From Opitutia bacterium (GTDB taxonomy: Bacteria; Verrucomicrobiota; Verrucomicrobiia; Opitutales; Opitutaceae), in the NCBI GenBank assembly GCA_003142955.1, contig PLOH01000057.1, positions 56,536 through 91,971 on the forward strand: DNA of 35,436 nt, read 5' to 3'. This document shows, in pieces, positions 9,519 through 17,126 of the stretch. Made by a program: the position numbers and the translations under genes. The notes beneath the pieces were generated by a model. It was not told the DNA's origin and did not search any database. It saw nothing but the letters and a program-made list of their open reading frames with translations. The stretch's first letter is position 1. Every line of letters begins with the position of its first letter.

Positions 9519-10313
9519 ATGAGCATGCGGTTCTGCATCCTCGGCAGCGGCAGCGACGGCAATTGTGCCCTGCTGCAGACGGCCCAAGCCCGCATCCTCG
9601 TCGATGCCGGTTTTTCGGCCCGCCGCCTCGGGCAATTGCTGGCCGGGGTCGGCGAGTCGCTTGACCGCATCGACGCCGTTTTTCTCACGCACGAACACGG
9701 CGACCACACCGCCGGGATCAGCGGCTTGTCGCGCCATCCGCATATCAAGGTTTTCGCCAATCACGCCACAGCGCGCGCGGTCCAGGCCGGTTTGAAGCAT
9801 CACCCCGACTGGCAATGCTTCGAGACCGGCGCCCGCTTTCGCTTCCGCGATCTCGAGATCGAGAGCTTCGCCGTGCCGCACGACGCGCACGATCCCGTGG
9901 CGTTTCTCTTCACCCACGGGTCGGATGACCTGTTCACGCCGGCCAGGCGCCTCGCCTGGCTGACCGATCTGGGCCATGCTCCCCAACATATCCGGGAGCG
10001 CATCCGGGAGGCGGACGTCCTCGTCGTCGAGGCCAATTATTGTCCGCAGATGCTGAAGAACGACCTGAAGCGACCCTGGTCCGTCAAACAACGCATCAGC
10101 GGCCGGCACGGCCATCTTTCCAATGAAAGCGCCCGGGAACTGCTCCTCTCGGTCGCGTCGCCGCGCTGGCGACACGTCTACCTCGCCCACCTCAGCCGCG
10201 AGTGCAACAGTCCCGCCGCCGTGGAAACCGCCTGTGCTGGAGTCCTGGCAGCGCTCAAGTGCGGCTGCTCGATCGTCCACCCGGGTATGGGCACGCCGTT
10301 CTTCGAATTCTGA
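9519..10313 (+). CDS. Metallo-beta-lactamase-fold hydrolase, YycJ/WalJ-like
   Basis: A cytoplasmic metal-dependent hydrolase of about 264 residues. It starts MSMRFCILGSGSDGNC, the typical YycJ-like opening (LGSGS.GN). The dinuclear metal motif is FLTHEHGDHTAG (HxHxDH), followed by further histidines (VPHDAHDPV, HLSNESAR, YLAHLSRECN) expected to complete the site. YycJ relatives act in nucleic-acid or cell-wall-linked processes, so the exact substrate is not assigned. The chosen start at 9519 removes an unlikely N-terminal stretch opened by a TTG at 9420; the ATG at 9525 is equally possible. It is followed by a repeat-rich gap, so it is probably transcribed alone. Confidence 0.88.
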   Translation: MSMRFCILGSGSDGNCALLQTAQARILVDAGFSARRLGQLLAGVGESLDRIDAVFLTHEHGDHTAGISGLSRHPHIKVFANHATARAVQAGLKHHPDWQCFETGARFRFRDLEIESFAVPHDAHDPVAFLFTHGSDDLFTPARRLAWLTDLGHAPQHIRERIREADVLVVEANYCPQMLKNDLKRPWSVKQRISGRHGHLSNESARELLLSVASPRWRHVYLAHLSRECNSPAAVETACAGVLAALKCGCSIVHPGMGTPFFEF

Positions 10314-10392
10314 CGGCGGCAACGCCGAATGATTGTCGGGCGGCATCTCCCCGATGCCGCCGCCTTTCCCGAGGGCACCGCAGGTCCGGCCT

Positions 10393-10420
10393 GCCCGCCG
10401 AAGGCTTGGCGAAGGAGGGC
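10393..10420. repeat. Stem-loop repeat (GCCCGCC-GAAGGCTT-GGCGAAGGAGGGC)
   Basis: CGCC at 10396-10399 pairs with GGCG at 10408-10411, flanked by GCCC/GGGC at the outer ends. A sister copy lies at 10505-10528 with CCTCC/GGAGG arms and the shared text GAAGGAGG. It is a different repeat family from the TGTAGG elements. Confidence 0.5.
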
Positions 10421-10476
10421 AACCCCACCCCATGTTTCCAGTTCTGCGGACCCGCGTCGGCCGTATCTATGCAAAT

Positions 10477-10566
10477 TGTAGGAGCGAGCTTGCTCGCGAC
10501 CTGTCCTCCGTAGGCTCTGCGAAGGAGGATTTCGAGGTTTGAATCGCCTGCGAGCAGGCTCCTACA
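10477..10566. repeat. REPIN-like inverted pair, TGTAGGAGC type
   Basis: The left arm, 10477-10499, begins TGTAGGAGCGAGCTTGCTCG. The right arm, 10544-10566, is its imperfect inverse and ends GGCTCCTACA. Between them, at 10505-10528, is an independent stem-loop (CCTCC...GGAGG). The left arm looks very like REP elements common in Pseudomonas genomes. Confidence 0.8.
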
Positions 10567-10725
10567 CCGACCACCTGATGACATTGTTGTCTACGAGCGA
10601 CCGCAGGGCCCATGACATGGCGCCGGCTCGGCCCAGCGCCCCAGATTTTCCCTCTGGCGGGATACCCCGGTCACTCTGGTGCGACATTTGCTTCATCCTC
10701 CGGTCGCACTAGTCTGTTGCACCTC

Positions 10726-11395
10726 ATGAATCCGCCCGCCCGCCGCACTAAGATCATCTTCACCGTCGGACCCGCCACGGAGAGCGAGGAGGTTCTGGAA
10801 AAGATCTTCCAGGCGGGCGCCGACGTCTGCCGCATCAACATGGCCCACGCCACGCCCGACTGGACGCGCGAGATCATGCGGCGGATTCGCACGGTGTCGC
10901 ACCGCACCGGTCGCGAAATCGCGATCATGATGGACATCAAAGGCCCCGGAAATCCGGACCGGGGATCTCGCGGCGCCCATCGAACTTAAGGCCGGCGAGA
11001 TTTTCGATTTCACCGTCAAGCCTGCCGGGCCGCGCGAGAGTAGCGAGGAAGTGCGCTCGGCCGTCGTGATGGCCAACGAACTGCCCGGATCGCTGCTGGT
11101 CACCTTCACCCGCCAGGGTTTCATGGCGCAGGGACTTGCCGCGATGCGGCCCCGCAACGCCATGATCCTCGCGTTCACCCCGTCGCTGGACACGCTCCGC
11201 CAGCTCGGGATGCTCCGCGGCGTTGAGACCTACCTGATGACCTTTTCTGCCGATCCGGATGTCACGATTGAGAATGCGGTCCAGTACCTGAAGCGGCACA
11301 GCCGCGTCAGCACCGGCACGAAGTTGATCATCGTCACCGACATTCTTTCCCAGGACCGTCTCGTCGACAGCATCCAATTGCGAACGGTGAATTGA
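10726..11395 (+). pseudogene. Pyruvate kinase, broken by a frameshift and an internal deletion
   Basis: Pyruvate kinase makes pyruvate and ATP from phosphoenolpyruvate in glycolysis. The first frame, from ATG 10726, reads RRTKIIFTVGPATESEEVLE, AGADVCRINMAH and MMDIKGP, which is the enzyme's N-terminal barrel start. One extra C in the run 10944-10947 shifts the frame; without it the text continues GPEIRTGDLAAPIELKAGEI into the B domain. At about 11035-11060 the sequence jumps straight to the C-terminal domain (VVMANELPGSLLVTFTRQGF ... QLRTVN, stop at 11395). Only about 223 codons remain of the usual 470-480, and the rest of the barrel with the metal and substrate site is gone. No active enzyme is possible unless both changes are assembly errors. 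Confidence 0.85.
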
Positions 11396-11421
11396 CTAGA
11401 CTCGGACAATCGCGTGGCGGT

Positions 11422-11486
11422 TGTAGGGCGGGGTCGCTGACCCCGCCAGGACGCAGCAAGGCGGGGTCCGGCGACCCCGCCCTACA
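11422..11486. repeat. REPIN-like inverted pair, TGTAGGGCGGGG type
   Basis: Arm 11422-11447 starts TGTAGGGCGGGGTCGC. Arm 11460-11486 is the reverse type and ends CGACCCCGCCCTACA. The element sits between two convergent genes, where such structures often end or protect transcripts. Confidence 0.8.
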
Positions 11487-11519
11487 TTCGCTGGATGGTT
11501 GCGCGGGAGGCCGTGGCCT

Positions 11520-11975
11520 TCATTTCCCATCGAATCCCGCCTGGGCGAGCTCCACCCGCAGCGCCGTGAGCGACATCTGCAAGTCGAGGAGAAACACGAT
11601 CAGCGAGGCGATGAGCGCTGCCACGCAAAGAATGAAGCACAGCGAAACCAGCAGCGCGGCTTCAAGATGGAGCAACGCCGCCAGGAAGAGCGAAATGATC
11701 AGGAGGCCCGCAAGTAAAACGCTCGAGGTGGCCAGCACGATGCAGAGCCGGAGGACTTTCGCCCGGCGAAAGAGGATGGCCAGCTGCACCGACAGTTGAT
11801 CCCGCTCGGCGGTCGCGCGCGGCAATTCGCGCGCGAGCAGGCGCGAGCGATCGACAATCCGGCCGAACCGGTTGGTGATCGACAGCAAGAGCAAACCGAC
11901 GCCCGAAATCAGGATGACCGGGCCGACGGCCGTCTGGATGACCGGGATGAGTTGCTGCAGCGTGAGTGAGGTCAT
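11520..11975 (-). CDS. DUF2721-type small membrane protein
   Basis: A 151-residue protein with three hydrophobic segments: about 10-33 (VIQTAVGPVILISGVGLLLL), then two helices at roughly 78-100 and 106-130. The segment after the first helix reads NRFGRIVDRSRLLARELP, which is the recognisable core of DUF2721 proteins. Their function is unknown. It lies convergent to the pyruvate kinase remnant with a palindromic repeat between them, and divergent from the TonB receptor locus. The ATG at 11975 has no strong Shine-Dalgarno. Confidence 0.8.
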   Translation of the reverse strand: MTSLTLQQLIPVIQTAVGPVILISGVGLLLLSITNRFGRIVDRSRLLARELPRATAERDQLSVQLAILFRRAKVLRLCIVLATSSVLLAGLLIISLFLAALLHLEAALLVSLCFILCVAALIASLIVFLLDLQMSLTALRVELAQAGFDGK

Positions 11976-12099
11976 GAGAGGAACGAAATCGTGACGGCAG
12001 GATGCGAGATAGAAGGGTTACCCGCAATGCTGTTCGCGGCGGGGGGCTGGTTCCGCTGCAGGGCGGATTCATTCTCCGATGGGGTATCGGGTTTCTTCC

Positions 12100-12166
12100 T
12101 GTAGGGGCGCAGCTTGTCTGCGCCCGTCAGGACGCCCTGCGGGCGCGCACGAGGCGCGCCCCTACA
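12100..12166. repeat. REPIN-like inverted pair, TGTAGGGGCGC type
   Basis: The left arm 12100-12125 is identical over 26 bases to 9313-9338. The right arm 12141-12166 is an inverted relative with a different core and ends GCGCCCCTACA. Confidence 0.85.
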
Positions 12167-12237
12167 ACGGCGTCCTGACGCCAAAACAACCCGTGTCGTC
12201 GTGGTCGAGAATGAATCCGCCCTGGGTTCCGCTGGTC

Positions 12238-12257
12238 GGCGGACACGGCGGTCCGCC
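12238..12257. repeat. GC-rich palindrome GGCGGACA...TCCGCC
   Basis: A short hairpin made of GGCGGAC and GTCCGCC around a small loop. It resembles a further subtype of the dispersed palindromes in this window but lacks the TGTAGG ends. Confidence 0.45.
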
Positions 12258-12345
12258 CTCCAACCAACCAACCGCGGCAGGCAATCCTCCGGCACGCCGC
12301 TTGCTCTCCCAGGACATCCGACTATCAATCATCTCGATCAACGCC

Positions 12346-12675
12346 ATGGTTCCCGTGCACCATCGCCTTCGCGTGTTTCCGCCGCTGCTCGGCCGCTTGC
12401 TGGCCGGCGGTTGCGCTGCGCTGGTCGTGCTGCTCGCCGTCCTTGCTGCGAGCCCCGCCCTGCATGAATGGCTGCACCATGATGCCGGCGCCGCGGACCA
12501 CGAATGTGCCGTCACGCTCTTCCAGCACGGTGCGGGCGCAGCAGCAGCCGCGATCGCGGTGGCCGCAATGGTTTGGATCGTGGTCGCTTTAGCGATCATC
12601 GCGCCCACCGGGCCGAACCTGAATCTACGCCGCTATTGGCTGCCTCCAGGAAACGCTCCGCCGGCGCTGAATTGA
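12346..12675 (+). CDS. Small His/Cys-containing membrane protein beside the TonB receptor
   Basis: A 109-residue protein with a first hydrophobic segment at about 14-36 that may be a signal anchor. The polar stretch LHEWLHHDAGAADHECAV is rich in His, Asp and Cys and could bind a metal ion. A second membrane segment follows (AAAAIAVAAMVWIVVALAII). The ATG at 12346 follows no Shine-Dalgarno; it was chosen because upstream codons in the frame cross a repeat. It is 105 bases before the TonB receptor and in the same direction, so the two may be co-transcribed. I know no characterised relative; DUF2946-like proteins, linked to copper receptors, are a loose comparison only. Confidence 0.65.
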   Translation: MVPVHHRLRVFPPLLGRLLAGGCAALVVLLAVLAASPALHEWLHHDAGAADHECAVTLFQHGAGAAAAAIAVAAMVWIVVALAIIAPTGPNLNLRRYWLPPGNAPPALN

Positions 12676-12780
12676 CCGCTGTTTCGCGACGGATGCCTGC
12701 GCGCGTCCGACGCTCCCGACCGGGCCCACGCCGAGTGCGATGGCCCGGGTCCTCCGCGCTCAATTCCAACCAGCCTTGTT

Positions 12781-14886
12781 ATGTCGATCCGCCATTTTCT
12801 TATCTCTTGCTCGTTTGCCGCCACGGTCTTCGCCGCCGACGATCCTGCCACCGACCCCACCCTCAACCAGACTGCGATCGCGCTCGACCCTTTCGTGGTC
12901 ACGAGCCGGCTTGATCAAGCTCGTGAGGACCTCGTGCCGAGCCTCGGCGCCACCGCCTTCCAGATCGACAAGATCCAGATCGATACCGAAATCCCCGGCG
13001 CCAACGCCAGCTTTAGCGGGGTGCTGTTGCAGGTCCCCGGCGTAGCCCAGGATTCGTTCGGTCAGGTCCACGTGAGAGGCGAACACGCCGACCTTCAATA
13101 CCGAATCAACGACGTGCTCCTGCCCGAAGGCCTCAGTGGCTTCGGCCAGGAACTCGACAGCCGGTTCGTGCAGACCATGTCTATTCTCACGGGTTCATTG
13201 CCGGCGCAATACGGCTACCGCACCGCTGGAATCGTCGATATCCACACGCGCAATGGCGCCTCCGCCGAGGCCGGTGATATGGCAATCTATGGTGGCAGTT
13301 TCAATACGCTGCGCGTCACCGCCGAGGAAACCGGATCGGTGGACCACATCCACAGTTACCTCTCCGTCAGCGACAGCACCAACGACATCGGCATTGAGAA
13401 TCCTACCTCCAGCCGGGACCCACTGCACGACCACTCCCATCAGCTCAAACTGTTTGGCTATTTCACCGACGTCCTCGACTCCTCCAGTCGCGTCAGCCTG
13501 ATGTTCAGCGGCTCATCGGCCTCCTTCCAGATCCCGAACAATCCCGGCCAGCAGCCGAACTTCTCCCTCGCCGGCGTCAGCAACTTCGCGTCCGCGGATC
13601 TCAGCGACAACCAGCGCGAAGAAAACGATTACGCAATCCTCGCCTACCAAAGAACCGGGGCGGTGGTCAGCACCCAGCTGTCCGCGTTCGCACGCTACAG
13701 TTCGGTCCATTTCATCCCTAGTCCAGCCGGTGATTTGATCTTTGATGGGGTGGCCAGCGACGTTGATCGCGGCCTGGTCAGTGAAGGCTTCGAAGGTGAC
13801 GTCAAGTGGTCGGCCACGGCGACGCACACGGTTCGCGTCGGCATGCTCGTCACCGCCGCGAATGCCAGCACCCGCACCACCACGGCCGTCTTTCCCGCCG
13901 ATGACACTGGCGGCCAGACCTCCACCACCCCCTTCGACATCGTCGACAGCCACAGGAAACTCGGCTGGCTTTACGGCGTTTATGTGCAGGACGAATGGCA
14001 ACCAGCATCCGGTCTGACGATCAACTACGGGGCGCGGGCCGACCTTTCGCAGGCCTACCTCACTGAAGGCCAGCTCAGCCCGCGGGTGAATCTGGTCTAC
14101 GATCTGGGCACAGGCACCACGGTGCACGCCGGCTATGCCCGCTATTTCACTCCTCCCCCGCTCGAGCTCGTCAAACCAGGTGACGTCGCCCAGTTTGCCG
14201 GCACGACCAACGCCTCGGAGATCCCGATCAGTTCGCCCGTCCGTTCCGAGCGCGCCCACTATTTTGACGCCGGTCTGTCCCGCCAGTTCTCCCCTTCGTT
14301 CACCGCCACGGTCGACAGTTACTACAAACGCGCCACTGATCAGCTGGACGAGGGCCAGTTTGGCCAGGCGCTCATCTTCTCTCCGTTCAACTACCAGCGC
14401 GGACAGGTTTTCGGCGTCGAGCTGGCCACCAACTACACGGCAGGCGGTTTCTCCGCTTTTGCCAACCTGGCGCTCAGCCGCGCCACGGGCCAGAATATCG
14501 TTTCCGGGGAATTCCAGTTCAGCGCCGCCGAGCTGGCTTACATCGCCACCCACGACGTGTACCTCGACCACGATCAGACGGTCACGGCGTCCGCGGGCGG
14601 ATCCTATCGGTTCGGGGCCAACGTCATTTCCCTCGACCTACTCTACGGCAGCGGACTGCGCCGCGGGTTTGCCAACACCGAGCACCTGCCGGCCTATCAT
14701 CCGGTCAATCTTTCCCTCGAACATAAGTTCAAGCTGGCGCACCGGCGCGAGCTCCATCTGCGCCTCGATGTGGTCAATGTCTTCGACGAAGTCTATGAAC
14801 TCCGCGACGGTTCCGGCATCGGGGTCGGCGCGCCGCAATTCGGCCAGCGCCGGGGCGTGTACGGCGGGGTACTTCTGGCGTTTTAG
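12781..14886 (+). CDS. TonB-dependent outer-membrane receptor
   Basis: An energy-dependent outer-membrane importer of 701 residues. There is an N-terminal signal peptide (cleavage near TVFA-ADD). A segment IALDPFVVTSRLDQA before the plug could act as the TonB box. The plug domain follows, with LLQVPGVAQDSFGQVHVRGE, RINDVLLPEGLSGFG and GSLPAQYGYRTAGIVDI, all typical. The remainder is the 22-strand beta-barrel ending GVYGGVLLAF with the usual terminal Phe. Length and motifs are complete. The substrate is not evident. The neighbouring Cys/His proteins hint at a metal or metallophore rather than a vitamin or sugar, but this is inference. No Shine-Dalgarno is seen before the ATG. Confidence 0.93.
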   Translation: MSIRHFLISCSFAATVFAADDPATDPTLNQTAIALDPFVVTSRLDQAREDLVPSLGATAFQIDKIQIDTEIPGANASFSGVLLQVPGVAQDSFGQVHVRGEHADLQYRINDVLLPEGLSGFGQELDSRFVQTMSILTGSLPAQYGYRTAGIVDIHTRNGASAEAGDMAIYGGSFNTLRVTAEETGSVDHIHSYLSVSDSTNDIGIENPTSSRDPLHDHSHQLKLFGYFTDVLDSSSRVSLMFSGSSASFQIPNNPGQQPNFSLAGVSNFASADLSDNQREENDYAILAYQRTGAVVSTQLSAFARYSSVHFIPSPAGDLIFDGVASDVDRGLVSEGFEGDVKWSATATHTVRVGMLVTAANASTRTTTAVFPADDTGGQTSTTPFDIVDSHRKLGWLYGVYVQDEWQPASGLTINYGARADLSQAYLTEGQLSPRVNLVYDLGTGTTVHAGYARYFTPPPLELVKPGDVAQFAGTTNASEIPISSPVRSERAHYFDAGLSRQFSPSFTATVDSYYKRATDQLDEGQFGQALIFSPFNYQRGQVFGVELATNYTAGGFSAFANLALSRATGQNIVSGEFQFSAAELAYIATHDVYLDHDQTVTASAGGSYRFGANVISLDLLYGSGLRRGFANTEHLPAYHPVNLSLEHKFKLAHRRELHLRLDVVNVFDEVYELRDGSGIGVGAPQFGQRRGVYGGVLLAF

Positions 14887-14899
14887 GTCTAGTTTGAGC

Positions 14900-14958
14900 G
14901 GGTGGCGCGCGTTGTCCCCAACGCGCCCAGGGCCTCTTGGCGACAAGCCGCTCCACCC
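14900..14958. repeat. Palindromic repeat pair between convergent genes
   Basis: The first arm GGGTGGCGCGCGTTG...CAACGCGCCC (14900-14928) is followed by an inverted relative ending GCTCCACCC at 14958. The outer ends GGGTGG/CCACCC mirror each other. It lies between the 3' ends of the TonB receptor and the DUF6370-like gene and may stop transcription from both sides. Confidence 0.6.
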
Positions 14959-15063
14959 ACCGCCTACGGCCGCGGGGCGGCAGCGCTGGCCGCAAACGGC
15001 GCCAGCAGGCCTACCTGGGGCCGACAAAGGTCGACCGCCAAGCGGCTCGCACACGCCAGCGCC

Positions 15064-15393
15064 TCACTGCGCCATTTCGATCTTGGAGACCGTGAGGACG
15101 TTCTTGCCGTCCTTCACCTCGACGGTGCCGGTTGCAGTGACCTTGGCGGAGGCTTTGCAGACGTTCTTGTGGAAGTCCTTGCTGACGGCATTGTCCGCCA
15201 GATAATAAGTGACTTTCTGGCCGTTTTCCGTCGTTTGAATTGCCGTCTGGCAATCCTCGGTTTCGTGCAAGACGCACTTTGCGCACGCCCCGTCGCCGGT
15301 GACGGTGACTTCCTTTGCATCGGCACCGAACAAACCGCCGGATGTGAACAGGGCAACGGCGAATAGCGAAACAAACAGGGATGATTTCTTCAT
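15064..15393 (-). CDS. Secreted small cysteine-motif protein, DUF6370-like
   Basis: A 109-residue protein with a clear signal peptide (MKKSSLFVSLFAVALFTSGG, cleavage near GLFGA-DA). The mature part has the motif GACAKCVLHETEDCQTAI, a CxxCx(7)C arrangement, plus a fourth Cys in KNVCKAS. The fold is probably a small beta domain, and the cysteines could bind metal or take part in redox. The text resembles DUF6370 proteins of unknown function; the family call is from memory. It lies on the opposite strand to the TonB receptor and downstream of the barrel gene at 15499. Confidence 0.78.
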   Translation of the reverse strand: MKKSSLFVSLFAVALFTSGGLFGADAKEVTVTGDGACAKCVLHETEDCQTAIQTTENGQKVTYYLADNAVSKDFHKNVCKASAKVTATGTVEVKDGKNVLTVSKIEMAQ

Positions 15394-15498
15394 GATGACA
15401 AGACTCGGGTTTTCAGTGATTGGGTGACACGAATCAAGAAATTAACCCCGATGGAGAAGAAAGGCAACGGGCTCATCCAGCACTGCTGGGCGCCAGGC

Positions 15499-16479
15499 TC
15501 AAAGCCTCCACCGGACTCCGAGCGACAGGAGCCAGCGGGGTTCGAGTTGCAGACCGTTGACGCGCTGGTAAACGGGCAGTTGCACGAAAACGAAGGCGCT
15601 GGCGTGGGTGGCCAGTTCGACGGTCACTCCGGGACTCAGATAGGCGATCGTACCGCCGCTGTTGGCGGTGTCGGCCTCGACGCCGTGTTCGCGGCCTTCC
15701 GCTTTTAGGTTAAGCTGGAGCTGCGGGGTGAACCGGCTCGAGTTCAGCCAGCGCACTCCGCCGCTGAGATTCAGGCTGGTCGAGGGGATGAAACCGGCGC
15801 GCGCGGCCAGCGGCTGTTCAAGCGTAGCCTGTACGAAGGTGCCCAGACTCACGTTCGGGCGCGCAAACCAGGAAGCTCCGAGAATCAGGTTGGTGGTGCC
15901 GGAGCCGAGCTGCAGACCACGGTCGAGGAGTTCGCCAGTCTGCGGGCCGGAGGCGAAGTTCTGGTCGAAGCGCCCGGTGGGCAGCTTGAGGCCGAACTGC
16001 AGGCCGAAACTGTTGGATATGCCGAATTCCTGGTAACGGCCGAGTAACCGCACGTCTCCTAGCCCGTTGGCGCGCGAGGTGGAAATGTCAGTGTCGCCCG
16101 CGGCAATCGTGGTATGGAAGCGGTCGTGATAGGGAACCGAGAGCGTGATGGCCCATGCGGGATCGATCACGTCGTTCAGGTCAAGCCAGGTGTTGCGATT
16201 CACCGTGCGCTGCTGGATTTCGTTGTCGTTTGGGAACGCGAGCGCGGCCCGGTCCACGCTGCTGGTGCCACTGCGCAGATCGGATTGCTCGAAATATTCA
16301 TAGCGCAGGCCGGTTTCGAGGCCGGGCAGCATGCCGTAGCCTTGGGCAGCCCAATCGGAGCTCAGTGAGCAGCCGCAGACCGAGCAGCCAAAAACAGCCG
16401 AAGGGGCCGCCGCCAGCGCCGCGGAGATGATGGCAATTAAGCGATAGGAAAGGGACAATGAATTTGAAAAAGTTTTCAT
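15499..16479 (-). CDS. Outer-membrane beta-barrel protein with N-terminal CSVCGC motif
   Basis: A 326-residue exported protein. A signal peptide (YRLIAIISAALAAAPSAVFG) leads into CSVCGCSLSSDWAAQGYG, three cysteines at the mature N-terminus. The first Cys might be lipidated or the set might bind metal. The remainder alternates polar and hydrophobic residues in strands with Gly/aromatic turns, and ends LLSLGVRWRL, as expected of an outer-membrane barrel. The ATG at 16479 is chosen over one 33 codons upstream because it places the signal peptide at the start. The substrate is unknown. It stands between two other small Cys-motif genes on the same strand, suggesting a transcription unit opposite the TonB receptor. 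Confidence 0.75.
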   Translation of the reverse strand: MKTFSNSLSLSYRLIAIISAALAAAPSAVFGCSVCGCSLSSDWAAQGYGMLPGLETGLRYEYFEQSDLRSGTSSVDRAALAFPNDNEIQQRTVNRNTWLDLNDVIDPAWAITLSVPYHDRFHTTIAAGDTDISTSRANGLGDVRLLGRYQEFGISNSFGLQFGLKLPTGRFDQNFASGPQTGELLDRGLQLGSGTTNLILGASWFARPNVSLGTFVQATLEQPLAARAGFIPSTSLNLSGGVRWLNSSRFTPQLQLNLKAEGREHGVEADTANSGGTIAYLSPGVTVELATHASAFVFVQLPVYQRVNGLQLEPRWLLSLGVRWRL

Positions 16480-16591
16480 GGGAACAGATTTTCGGCGCGC
16501 GAACGCGGGAAATGCAGCGACAGCAGCCCGCCGACGTGCAGTCGCCAAAAGCAGGCAGATCACCCCCGATTTTCCCACTAAACGGAAGCGG

Positions 16592-16993
16592 TTAACCGAA
16601 CAAACTTGCGATCAGCGTTCGAGGAGGGGGTACCGGCAGGGGTGGGAGCCACGACACCATCATCACCAAATTGGCATCGGGCCATTCGGGGCGGATCAGC
16701 GGAAGGATGAAAGGCTCGTTCTGCACCGGGGCCAGCAGTGTCTTTACGACGGAGGTCGGCACAGCCGCAGACTGGTTACGCGGCTCGGCCTCGCGTGCGC
16801 GCCGCACCGCCAGGCAGATCGGGCACGGCTTGCCGGGATCAAACGTTTGGACGGCCGCTTCGGCGATCGACATGGTCCGGGCATTGCCGAAAAACATCCG
16901 GCCCCAGGCAAACACCTGCACGACATCCAGGAACGCCCCATTGGCACACAACCATGCGATGACCAAGCCCGTGATACTGAATGAACGGCGCAC
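16592..16993 (-). CDS. Small membrane-anchored protein with CPIC motif
   Basis: A 133-residue protein. An N-terminal hydrophobic stretch (ITGLVIAWLCANGAFLDVVQVFAW) is followed by FGNARTMSIAEAAVQTFDPG, then CPICLAVRRARE and a Pro-rich C-terminus. The CxxC motif may bind metal or be redox active. The start is the GTG at 16993: two codons upstream in frame is a TAA, so no earlier start is possible. It is first in the minus-strand set with the barrel gene (112 bases on) and the DUF6370-like gene. I do not recognise the family; DUF2946-like proteins, which often carry a CPxC motif near copper receptors, are a possible comparison. Confidence 0.6.
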   Translation of the reverse strand: MRRSFSITGLVIAWLCANGAFLDVVQVFAWGRMFFGNARTMSIAEAAVQTFDPGKPCPICLAVRRAREAEPRNQSAAVPTSVVKTLLAPVQNEPFILPLIRPEWPDANLVMMVSWLPPLPVPPPRTLIASLFG

Positions 16994-17126
16994 GGCTTAC
17001 TATGTTGGCCATTTTCTGCATGGCAAATATCCTCCCCATTTCCCGCCAGCTGTCCTCAGAGTCCCTGCGACTCCCCCGCGCGTTTGCGCACGTCGGCCAC
17101 GGAGCCCACCAGGCTGCGATCCCGCT

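Larger units (their letters stand above)
10314..10725. other. Intergenic region with two kinds of palindromic repeat
   Basis: No gene is seen. It contains stem-loops of the CCTCCG...GAAGGAGG type at 10393-10420 and 10505-10528. An inverted pair of TGTAGGAGC elements at 10477-10566 encloses the second stem-loop. Confidence 0.5.
11976..12345. other. Divergent intergenic region with repeats
   Basis: The spacer lies between the DUF2721 gene and the TonB-receptor locus. It contains the inverted repeat pair at 12100-12166 and a third palindrome at 12238-12257. No gene or clear promoter was recognised. Confidence 0.5.
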
